In this document: one piece after another, positions 25,801 through 37,800 of the stretch
Numbering within the stretch: the stretch's first letter is position 1
Layout: each line of letters starts with the position of its first letter
Assembly (NCBI RefSeq): GCF_033958435.1
Contig: NC_134138.1
Location: forward strand, 266,577,798-266,641,797
DNA length: 64,000 nucleotides
Direction: 5' to 3'
Source: Carettochelys insculpta
Lineage: Eukaryota; Chordata; Testudines; Carettochelyidae
Translations under genes and position numbers: made by a program
Notes under the pieces: model-generated
Databases searched by the model: none
What the model was told of the DNA's origin: nothing
What the model saw: the letters and a program-made list of their open reading frames with translations, nothing else

Positions 25801-28800
25801 TACTTGGCTTCTTCCAAGTGTCCATAAGCAAACATTAAGGAAACAGCAGCCTCCACCATGATTCCTGCCTAAGGGTCTGGTTCACCTGAATTGACATTGT
25901 TTTTAGATCTTTGCAAATGGTGTTTTTTGTGGTTGGTGTCTTTTATGAATATGGTCTGTTTAAAACCGCTAGTTACCTACTGTAAGATTCTGACCCTTGT
26001 GGCAGTAACTGTATTTAAAAATACCACTTTCCTTTCACAGGATGAATACTCCATATTTCCTCAGACGTACTCCATAGACATTAATGGATACATTCTCGTT
26101 TATTCAGTCACATCAATAAAAAGGTAATCAAGCTCTTTTGTATGCATGTCTGTTATGAGTAAGCTATGGGTCTGAGACTCGGTGACTTCAATCCCCAGTT
26201 CTGCCATAGCCTCCCTGCTGCTCATGGACAGTTCTTTAATCTCTGTCTCCATTTCCCATCTGTAAAAATGGAAGTACCAATTTTCCTAACAATAGCATTC
26301 TTCAGATTTTTAATGTAACTAAGCAGTTTGTAAACTGGTGGTTGAGAACAAGTAAACATAGAATCCTTATTCAACAATATTGGTTATGGGGTTAGAGCAA
26401 AAAGATGATCAATTTAGATATTCCTAGTACTCCCCATTGTAGTATTTTGAATACAGAGGCATGACCAACAATAGTGACGATAATAGTAACAGCACTGCAT
26501 GCTTTCTGACTTCTCTTTGGGTCAGAACTCCACTGAACAGAAAGAACCTTACTGTTGGCACTCTTACCTTAACCTTATAAATTTTTAGGCTGTGGCTGTG
26601 CTACATCTAATTTTAGCATAGATTGCATCACTCAGTGCAGTAAATTAACCTACTCCACACTCCCAAGCAATGTAAATAACATCAACATAAGTGACAGTGT
26701 TGACAAAACTGTCAGTGGGAGAGCTTCTCCTGCCGCCACAGTTACCGCCACTTACAGAAGCTGGAGTCCCTAAGCCTATGGGAATTCTTTTTCCATCTGC
26801 TTCGAGTGTGTGCATTAGCAGCCTTACTATGATGCAGCTACATTGGTGTGGCTGTGCTGCTTTAAGTGTCATAGTGTAGCCATAACCTTGCACTCACATA
26901 GAGCTGATTCCTTTCTGACTTTTCTGTCTTGCCTATTTGTCCAGTTGTTTGGTAGAAATTGTCTGTTCAGCAAACAAGCTCAGCTGTATGAGGCACTGGG
27001 CAATAGACATGGTACATGAATTTGTCTTGTAGGCAGCTTTCTTTCTCTGCAGTACGTTTCACTGTAGAATAGTTTCTCAGAAGAGTTATTTAGCTTTTAG
27101 CATTGGAATTTAGGTCCTTTCTAGCTTGGCCTACCTAGCTTCTTTCTAGGGTAATCTCATTACCGGTAAGAAACACATTAGCTTTGTTAGGTTTTTGTAG
27201 AACCATTGGCACCATATTCTAGTAATCTCTTTCCTTTTTCAGATCCTCCTGTCTTATTTCTATAAACTTAGTCGGTTCCTTTTTAAAGGTCTCTTGTAAA
27301 GTAGCTGCAGATCAACACGAGGAAGAGTTGGCACTTCAAAAAATATTAGCTTCCTTATGTAAACTGCTAAATAAGTAAAGCTAAAACCTTCATTTTCCTC
27401 AAAACAGAAGGTACTGAGCAACCTTTCTTCCTGTTCAGTGCGCATTTTCTGGGGAAAAAAACATTCTTTGCAGGTACCGGAGTATCTAGTGTGTGTTGTC
27501 CTAATCCACACTCTGGGCTGCTATATACTGTTCTGGTTGCTTGCTATCTAATACGTAAAGTATGTGCAGAGTGGTTTGGTCAGGTCTACCTAATGAGACA
27601 AAATAACATGTTGTTGTATTGAATATAGTTAGTGGGTATAAGTTTTAGACCAATGCTGCTGTTGCTGCTTACAGGATCTTTCACAATAACAGATGATAAA
27701 AGTAAGAATTCTGTCTTAACAGTGTGAAATAATTAAAGCATTCCCAGGTAAGAACTCATCACCAAGTTTGTGTTAGTAGCCTTCCTCTCCTTCTGGGGGA
27801 AGTGCACTGGCTTAATTTCAAGACTGTCTTGAAAACCTGGGGATTTATGGGATCTTGAGTCTCCCATCTTCTTCTTGATCTTCCTCTGGCTAGTAGCAAG
27901 AAAAATGAGTTGGTGGTATCAGCTCTAGTTTCTCTGAAGTGACAACTGCCCGCCTCCTGAGTCAGTATACTGAAGATATTTAGTTCCTTATTTGCAGTAT
28001 CACCCAGGACAAGGACAAAACAGCAACAGAGGCTGAATCTGGGCTGCTAGTTACTATCTTTCAACCAGAATGAAGATGTAATGGTGACCTGGAAGCTTCC
28101 AGGTCGATTATCAGCCTAGGGAGGTTGTGGAATCTCCATCTCTGGAGTTACTTAAGAACAGGTTAGGTAAATGTCTAGACCATCCCTGACAGACAATAGT
28201 TGGTCCTGCCATGAGGGCAGGGGCTGGACTCGAACTCTCAAGGTCCCTTCCAGTCCTAGCATTCTATGTTTAAAGATCTGGTATAAAACAACTGGAGGAT
28301 TTAAGTTTTTACTCTGGCTCCAGTTCTTTCTTCATGTAGTGCTGCAAAGTCAAGCAGTCAGATGAAAAAAAAAAAAAAAAGCTTGTTCAGCGTGACAGCT
28401 ATTGAAATACCACTGTGGAAGAGTGAAATTCTAGTGTAAGCTTAGCAAAGAACTGCCAGATGTATTCAGGCTGCCATGGGTCTATCCCTACATGTTCTTT
28501 TCTAGTTTAACGGCCATTTATTTACTGCTTGGCTCTTCAAGTAGAAATCTGCTTGAATTATATCCTCTCTTACATGCAGACTAAGCAGTAGAACATATCG
28601 TGTAACGCCTTGGCCTGATGGCCTATGTACCCTGGAAAGCCAAAGAGGCATTAATTTATTTTCTGCTTGCTTGTTGGTTGCTACTTCTGTCTGGTGAAAG
28701 TTTGCCAGTGTTGCTCTTGGCTCATACTGCTAGGTCACTGGCTATATGTTGACTTGAAACCTGAACATTTTAGTACTGATATGGCAGGACATTAGCTTTT

Positions 28801-31800
28801 TTTTTTCCTCTGCTTTTGTTGCAGATCCTTTTGGAAATTCTTTTTTATTCTCTTCTATATTGAGTGACTCAAGTGTAGTGTTTGTCAAATAGGAAATCAT
28901 AAAAACACTCCTGAAGAAGCAAACAATGCCCTGTTTCTCTAACGTAGCCTTAAACTTGCTCACAATTAAGGTTATTGAAGGCTTCTTGTGCTGGTTCACT
29001 TAATTAAATTCCTAATATGTATAACAAAGTAGGTTACGTTACCTAGTATCGTGTGTCATCTTTTGCTGGCAGTCCCTGCTTTCTTGTGTTGTCTCCCCTA
29101 GTGAGCAATAACATGGATTATAACCCAGTTTGAACCACTTTATACATCTCAGTTATTGTCAGCTTGCAGAGAATAAATTGCAGTCCTACAGTTACATTGT
29201 CTTTTTTAGTATGAGAAGCTCAGATGTAGTTAATTTCACTTGCTAAGTGGGAAATCTGTTCATAATGTAGTAAAGATGATGTGAAACCTCAATGTAATAA
29301 TGCTTCTGGTCCATTGACTCTTTCCCTCCTCCCTCATCTGTTTTCATTTTATTGGCAATTTTTTGGTAGATAACAATCATTAGATTTCACTGTTCTTTTG
29401 TATTTACATTTCTTACAATCTCCTTCCCAATTTTCTACAGGCTGGCTCTAGTCCTTGCTGATTTAGGCTTGAGAGTGCATACTTAACTGTGGGTGAAGTC
29501 GACAGTCAAGTTGACCTATAGTCTGCCTGGGGTCAGCTGCTGAGGGAAGAAAGGCAAAGATGGATTTAGGTTACCTTTGTGAACTGATTCTTGACTAGTT
29601 TGACACCAAGCTGGTCTCTTTGTGCAAATTAGCCTAGGCTTAAAGGCATCTGTGTGACACATCTTTTGACATAAACAGTGTGCACATTTACGTGACATTT
29701 TAATCAGAGCTCAAATTCCAAGGGCCTGATTCTTGAAGCACAGCTTTGCAATGAAGTTTTGAAAGTCAGACCCTACCTACTCTACAAATAAATGTAGTTG
29801 AAATTTCTCCTGTCCCAGTTTATACAGTGTCCTGTTGTAATGGATCAGAGTTATCTGCCAAGCTCTCAAATAGCTCAGTTACTCCAAATGAAATAAAAGT
29901 TGCTGTTGCACTTCACTGGCTTCATTTGTTTACAACTTGCTTACGCTGCATTGTACTGAATGTCCAATAACTGTTTGAGGCTTCCTGTCACCTCGCATCA
30001 TTGCTTCTGGCCTTAGTCACTCAAGTTTTTGTGTATAGATTTTGTATGAGCGCCCATAACTGTGGTATCTGAGCAAGCAATGGTTCTCATATCACCTGAC
30101 AGTTCAGTCTGTGCTTGTCTTGACTTGGAAGGTCACAAGTTCAGGCTTTTTTTTCTTATTTTCAAATGCATAAATCTTGAATGAAATCACTTGGATTCTA
30201 TTTTAATTTTGGAACCCCACTCAATTATCAAGTTAAAATGAAAAGTGTTCCACATTTCAGAAAGCAATGCATGCTTTGTAATTCTTTTTGCACCTTCCCT
30301 CTTAGTTCTTGCTTAACTTTTTCTTGCCTAGACTTCCTATGCTCATGCAGCTGAATATTGCACATTCTGCCTAATGTGTACCTGGTGTATCTAATTCAAG
30401 CAGATGCATCAAACATCTAAAAATGCTTAAGCATGACTCTCCATCTTGATTCATACCCTTGCAGTGCACTTTAGTGAAAGGAAAACCAAGGATATAAGAC
30501 AGCTTTATCTTCACCTATGTAAGCCTGTTAGAAGAATAGTGTTTTTTATGGAGGTCTAGCCTGATTTTCTTTTGTATAGTAATCAGTAACACTTACAACA
30601 TCTCAGCTCTTTCTCCGCTAGAGAATAAACTTTTTAAATAAAATCTACAGGTGGAAATAATTGCTTGTGTATTGGGTATTAAGGCTAATCATCAGAGTGC
30701 ATGTGTGATTTCATCCCTTTATTTTGCAGTTTTGAAGTGATTAAAGTTATCCATGGCAAGTTATTGGATATGGTGGGAAAAGTCCAGTAAGTAGTAACAC
30801 TTTCATCTCATTTCATTGCAGGTATATTACTAGAACTTTGTTCAGTATACTGTAACAGCTGTTCTAAAAGTCGTTCACTTTTTTCACAGAATACCCATTA
30901 TGCTGGTTGGAAACAAAAAAGACCTACATATGGAAAGGTATGTAAATACTCTGGAAAAATTTAAGATACCCTAACAATTCATTGCAACATCACTTGTAAC
31001 AGTTTATTTCTTAAGAACTGAATTTTAGGTACATAGTTTTCTATAGCTAAGAGGTTAGCACATGCTTACCTAAGTCTACATTGTTAGGCTCTATGGATCT
31101 GAGAATGAAAAACTACTGAATTCTAATCCTGGCTTTTGCTATGGTACAGGTCCTTACCCTCTCCTACAAAAAGGAGTAGTGGTATGCTTACTTCATACAA
31201 GTGTTGTGACAATTTTAAAGCACTATATAAAATGAGTATTTTAAAATTATAGTAAAAATGGCAAGTGTGAAGTATTGCAAGATGCAAATTTTCTGCCAAG
31301 AGAAGTTAAACTGCATAACATAGTATAAGCTTCCTAAATCATGTAGTGGTGCAGGAAAGTAACTGCAGTTGCACATCAAACAATCTTAATGTCTCCATGA
31401 GCCATTTAAGATGTCTTTCCTTTGATCTGGTAATTTATATCATCTTCTATTTGATCAGGGTGATCAGCTATGAAGAAGGGAAAGCTTTAGCAGAATCCTG
31501 GAATGCAGCTTTCTTGGAATCTTCTGCTAAAGAAAATCAGGTAACCAATTAACATGCGCTTTTCTACACTGCAGTTTAAATAGTGGGATTTGCTATCAAA
31601 GGATCTTTAGTGTCTCCATTTGTACTTTGCCGCAATGGTAAGAAAACTACAATAGGCTATGTAGCTGTCTATTGACAACAAAGTGAAAATGACTGATTAT
31701 TGAATTCAATGTGTGCAAGCTTGTCTCAAATATTTCACTGACTGTAGATGAAATAAGGTTGCTGAAATGGGAAATATGGGACTAAAGGTGCAACTTAATC

Positions 31801-34800
31801 ATGTTTTGATTCTGGTGCTAAAGTGAAAAGATTCAGTGTAAACTCTTGCCGTAAACTGAAATGGTAATAGCTTGATCTGTGTTGCTGCCTTCAGAAATAA
31901 TTGCTGTATTCTTAGCAGGAACATACCACTACAAGGAGGAAAAGATAGCTGTGTGGGTAAGGCACTAGGCAGCCATTAGATTTGGATTCTTTTCAAGGCT
32001 CTGCCAGCATGCTTCCATTCCCTTTTGAAATAGGAATAAAGTTTTCTTGCCTCACAGTTATAAATAGTATTCAAATACTGGGGAGGGTCTTGCATCTTGT
32101 AGTGGTGTGGGTCATATTAGCAGATGGATGGCCACAATCTTACCTAATATAATCAGTAAAGATTGTAAAAGTTATTGTTTGTAAATGATGGTGTGGGGGG
32201 GAGGGGAGTCACTTTAAATTTCATACTAACTGAATACTAATCCTTGTTGGTGTAATAACTTCCTTGTTTACCCTTCAATGTTTCACTTTGTTCATAGAAG
32301 TTGGAATGGACTCTGAAGTCAAATCTAGCTCCCTGTGCTAAAACAGGACTAAGCAAACCCAGCCCAGCCCTGACAGGTGTTTTGCCCAGACTCTGATAGG
32401 GATGCCAGAACTTAACCTTTAAAGTCAGAAAGGTTTTCAAATATGTAACCTACATCAGTGGTTCTCAGTCGGGGGTCCAGGGCCCCCTGGGGAGCCACAA
32501 GCCATTTGCAAGGGGTTTGCAAAGTATGGCCAGCATTACAATCACAAGAGTCCAGGGTAGAAAGGTGACAGCAGTTCATCATGGTAGAGTGTCCAGGACA
32601 CTTGAGTCCCATCACCCAGGGCTGAAGCCAACACCTGAGCAACTGAGGTTTGCACTGTCCCCTTTGTTGCAGGGTCTCAAGGAACTGCCCTGGTTGCTAC
32701 CCCTTACTACTGGCCCTGGTTTTTATATATAGAAAAACAGTTGATACAGGTGGGCCATGGAGTTTTTGGGATGTTGGGGAGGGACTCGGAAAGAGAGATT
32801 GAGAACCCATGGCATTCATCTCCTTTGCTGCTGATTAAGCCCATTGCTTATCCTACCCTCACTGGTCAAGAAAAACAAGGGATTGCTGTCCTCTTTATAA
32901 CAACCTTAATAAATCCTGAGGACCTGTGAGGTTCCCTCTCCTCCATAGTCCTCTTTTTTTCTCAAGATAAAAAAACTGGTTAAGTGTTAAATATTTTTCA
33001 CAAGTCAGGTTTTCTAAATATTTTATCACTTTTATGCTCTCAAGCTCTCTCCAGTTTCTGGTCTTAAATTATGGCACCCACAGCTGAACTCAGTATCTTG
33101 TGTTGCATATGACACTCCAATTAATATGCCTCAGACTATAGCAGCCTTTTTGCAACTGTCCTGTTGATTCAGTTTTGTTCACTGTAATCATTACCTCCTT
33201 TTTCAGCAGTACTGCCCCCATTTTGTAGTCATGCATTTATTTTTTCTGAATGTACTACGTATCTTTATTAAACTTCCTCCTTGTTGCCGTCAGACCAGTT
33301 CTCTGACTTAAGATTGCTTTAAGTTCAAATCCAGTCCTCCAAAGTGCTTGCAGCCTCTCCCAATGTGGTGTCATCTGAACTTTAAATCTTTTTTCTCCAG
33401 TTGATTATCCAAGTTAATATAAATATTCAGTATTGACAGGTACCTGTTGGACATGCAGAAGGTATGCCCTTCAAGTTGGATAAAGCACTGTTTAGTACGC
33501 TGAATGTTTTCAGCTATTTGTGCACCCATGTTGCAGTAATTTTATGTAGCCCACGTTGCCCTAATTACATTAGTATCAACGAATTTTATTAAAGCCATTT
33601 ATCATGACACTTGCTTCTCCCACCCCACAAGGGGCCAAGTAAAAATCCATGCTGGCTATTCCTTACTAAGTCTGTTATCCTGTAGGTGTTTACAAATCGA
33701 TGGTTTGGTTTAATTTGTTGCAGCACCTTTTCATGTATTGATGGTAAGATGACTAGTTTATAATTCTTCAGGTCCTCTTTGTTCCCATTTTTAAAGATCA
33801 GTACTGTTTGCCCTCCTCTAGCTGTCTGGGATCTACCCCATCTTCCAGGAGTCTTGCAAAGATAATTGCTAATGGTTCTAATATTGCTGGAGTCAGTTCC
33901 TTGAGTACCTAAGGGTGAATTTAATCAGGTCCAACTGACTTGCCTAAATATTCTTTAACCTTTTCTTTCCATATGGTTTTTTATTGAATTCCCTCTCCCT
34001 TTTTGTTAATTTCAATTGTTTATCTGACTGCTATTAATCTTTTTAGGAAAGACTGAAGTAAAACAGGCGTTAACTATCTCAGCCTTTCTGGCTATCTTCC
34101 CAACTAAATAGAGGACATTTTCCTTTTTCTTAATATCTCTTCTTATATCTCTTACTAGGTAGAAGTCTTTTTGTGCCTTTGCCTTTCTGATTTTTGTCCC
34201 TTCCTGCTTATGCTGTTTGTATTCCTCATTAGCAATTTTCCCCCATTTCCACTTTCTGTAGGATTCTTTTTGATTTTTAGGATATTAAAGAGCTTCTGAT
34301 GGATCCATGTTGGCATCTTTCTGTTCTTATTTCCCTTTGCATCAGAATAACGTGCAATTGTGCCTTTTTCATAAATTTTCCTTGAGAAACTACCACCTTT
34401 TCTGAACTCCTTTTAGCCTAGATTTTCTTCCCATGGGAGCTTACCTATTAGTTCTGAGTCTGGTAAAGTCTGCTTTTTCCTCCTGTTAACTTGTTCCTTT
34501 CCTTGGAATAATAAAATGTCATTTCAGTCTTTCACCCAAATTGTCTCCCCCTTCGCGTTTGTTTGCAACCAATATTCCCTGCTAGTCACAATCAAATCTA
34601 AAACATCTGTTTTTGTGGTTACTATTCCACTTTATGGAAGAAAAGGTGCCCCAGTACATTCCAAAACCTTGCTGGAAATGTTTTGCCATATTAGTCTTCC
34701 AGTAGCCATTTGAGCAGTTAGTCCCGAAGATTACAAGGAATTAGTTTTGGATATTTCTGTTGCTTGTCCTAAAAATGTTTCATCCACCTCCTCTTTCTTG

Positions 34801-37800
34801 TTTTGGTGGTCTACAGTAGACCCCTACTATGCTGTCAGTCCTATGGGGTTTCCCCTTTTATCTTTGCCAGGGACTCATCTGCCTCTTACGCCTTCTGGGC
34901 TTAGAAACAAGATATACATTCTTGATTTGATATAACAGCACTTCCCATTTTTTCCCGACTCCCCTTTCTGAACCAGCATTTCTCTTGTATACCAGTATTG
35001 TAGTCATGAGACCTATCCCACCAGGTCTTTGAAGCCAGTTGTCATAATTTAGCTTATGTACTAATATTTCCAGATCTTCCTAATCATTCCTCATACTCCC
35101 TTGCATTTGAGTATAGACATCTAAGTTGTTGAGCGAAGTCCTCCACTAGATTTTCTTGTAGCTTCTATGTCTTTATTGTAACTTTATTGCCCTACTGTAA
35201 TTTTCTTAAGACTGCTTCAACCAACAATCTCTGCTTTCTCTCTCTCTCCTTCCCAAATCTAGACCTTTTTAAGATCTCCTTTTTTATGCTTGACTGTGTT
35301 TTGTCACCTGCCCCCTTTGAACCTAATTTCGAGTCACCCTCATGGGGTCACAGGTTGAGGGAAGATCATCTTCTTGGTCAGGCTGACTATTCCCAGCAGC
35401 TGTCCTCCTTAGAAGCTCACTCCATTGGTGAGGAAGTCAAAGCCCTCCCATTGAAACCATCTTGTGCAGCCATGCATTTATCTACTGCAGGAGTAGGCAA
35501 AATTTGACTGGCAGCCCAGTCAGAGCCTTTGACAGGCTCCATGCCAGCCCTGCCCCGTGTGCTGCTCAAAGTGTGCATGTCCTTCTCTTAGTGCTGCTGG
35601 GGTGGGGATGGGTGGAGAAGATGTTCTGCTTGTTCAAATCTTGTCCATCCTCCCAGGTAAAGGTTGGGCCAAGCTCACAACCTGTATCTTCTACTCCATC
35701 ACGCTCCTTCCCAGAGCCCTGTAGTTACTGCTGATCTTTGGGTGATACGACAAGGTGAGGCTCACCAGTACCCCTACCCAACCTTTCTGTAATGTCACTG
35801 ATGAAGGCTTCAGGCAGGTAGCTTGCCTCCATGGGACATCCATGTAAAGTCAGGAGATGGACGCCTCTCCTCTCAGAAGGGAGACCCTGACCATTGGCAC
35901 TCTACACCACTGCCTCTTGGTTTTGAGGCTACCAGTCTTGGGGCAGGTGTGACTCCCCATCAGTAGTTGAGGCCTGCTTCTTGCATTCTATTGCCAGATA
36001 GCAAACTGGTTCTTGACCTCTGTGGAGGGGGAACAGGGGTGGGAGGCAGAGAACTGTCCACTGTCCAAGGTGGCCAGCAGCTACTCCTCCACAAAGTTGG
36101 TGGTTAAGTGCTTGTTCATGTTGATTCTGAGTTAGATGTCCAGGTGCTGCATGCTCACGGACTGATCCATCCTTCTTTTCCTTCATACAACCTGTGACGA
36201 CATTGGAATATTTACTCGTGTGCTCTGCAGTTGTCGTCACACCTAGCCTTAGCTGAGTTTCTGTTGTGAATAGTTGACAGTTTAGTAGTTAATAGTAGGT
36301 TGGAAGTAGCTTTTCTACCTGCAACCTTGGACTGTGGGCTATGCCATAATCTGAAGGCTTGCAGGTCCTGCCACAAACCTGTGCCCAACAGTGACCCCGC
36401 ACCCCCACAGCTGCTGTCTTCGTTGTCTGGGAAAGCCCATTGGGCAGGTCAGTGTTGCATCTGCAAATCCTTCAAGTTGCAGCCCAAGGAGGAGAGGGAT
36501 TTTCATCTGCAGCAGTTTCTGATGGAGAACCCCAGCACTGCAGCAGAAATCTTGGCTGCAGCACCCCTCCCTTCTCTGGTGCTGAAGAGACATAGAGCAG
36601 GTGATAGGGGCTGTTTCCTCTCCACAACTGGCTAAGTGCTCCATCCCCACTGGCCATACAATATCAAAGCAGATGGAGCAGAACAGCCAGCAAGCCAAGC
36701 ATCTCCAAGCTCAGCACTGGGTGGCTCCCCCTGCACCAACTGTGAGGTAGTGGACTTGCTTGAACCATCAATGCCTGACACCTTTTGAGACAGCTAAAGC
36801 CCTCACTGAGACAGCAGTACCACAACAGAGGTGTTGAAACCCCCAGCACTGCAAAAACACCCCATTTCTAGAGGCAAGCCCGTGCCTGTAAGGCGTTCTT
36901 CATTGCTGCGGTGACACCAGTTCCTTGCACCAGTTATTCCAGGACCCTAAAACGGCTACTCATCCACCTGCACATCCGGCATGGTGGCTAGAGACTGGAA
37001 AGACACTCCTCCCCACCAACATCTTGTAATGCAATTCAGGGGGATCCTGGAATCTTTGCTGAAAAGCAAAAGAATGGGGCAGTCTCCCAGAAGGAAAAGA
37101 GGATTTTTTTTTTTTTCAAGGCACTTTCCTGTTAGATGTTCAACAGATGATGTCTGTGTGAAAAGAACATTTGAATTGTCAGACAGCTCTTCAGTCTCAT
37201 ATTGCATTTTCTCTAAGACAGTGCTTGGATGGCTCCAAAGCCTGTTCAGTCAATTTAAAAACTGCCCTGTCTAGAGTTGTTCAGCAGTGTCTGCTATAAA
37301 ACTTCAGGATCACCTCAGGAACAAGGGCCAAGTTGTAATTCCTGCCAAAACTCTAGGTGCAACATCTAAGACTGCTTATCAATACCAATTTCTGAGGTGG
37401 CTCCTTGAGCCCACTTCCACAACTGCTGCACTTTCCTCTTCGTGGGAGCTAGAATCATAACTCTGAAACAACATATTCAGTTGCCAGCTGCCTTCAGTGT
37501 GCATCTAGGCTAGGAGTAGGCAACCCCTGGCATGGTTGCCAAGAGTGGGACATAAGCAGATTTTTCAGGGGCATAGGGGGTGGGGTCTCAGCTGCATCCC
37601 TCGTGCAGCCAGGAGCTTGCTCAAAGCTATGCTGCTTGTGGATTAACAAAAGACTAGTTAATGCTACCAACCACCACTTAAATAGTAAAGCTCTGAAACT
37701 TTATTTATTGATGAAGCTGTTATAAGTAGGACTATTAGTGATTTTAAAAAGTGTCTCACTGGCACTTGGAGGTACATAGAGGTCAAAAGAGGTTGCTGGG

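Larger units (their letters stand above)
11098..26040 (+). other. RHEB: RHEB intron 3 (14.9 kb)
   Basis: Donor GTAAGT, acceptor CTTTCACAG. It is dominated by the DIRS complex (11700-18552), an interrupted CR1 (19480-20340), the 436-bp palindrome, a Tigger-like MITE, a DIRS terminal fragment and another CR1. Nothing recognisable was seen in 18560-19285, 21140-22070, 22650-23460 or 25300-25440, apart from a G-run at about 21211-21226. Confidence 0.85.
26124..30729 (+). other. RHEB: RHEB intron 4 (4.6 kb)
   Basis: Holds the Harbinger-like MITE at 26588-26887 and a CR1 end at 28100-28272. An A-run lies at 28365-28380. 26890-28095 and 28280-30720 are AT-rich with no gene and no repeat I can name. 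Confidence 0.85.
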
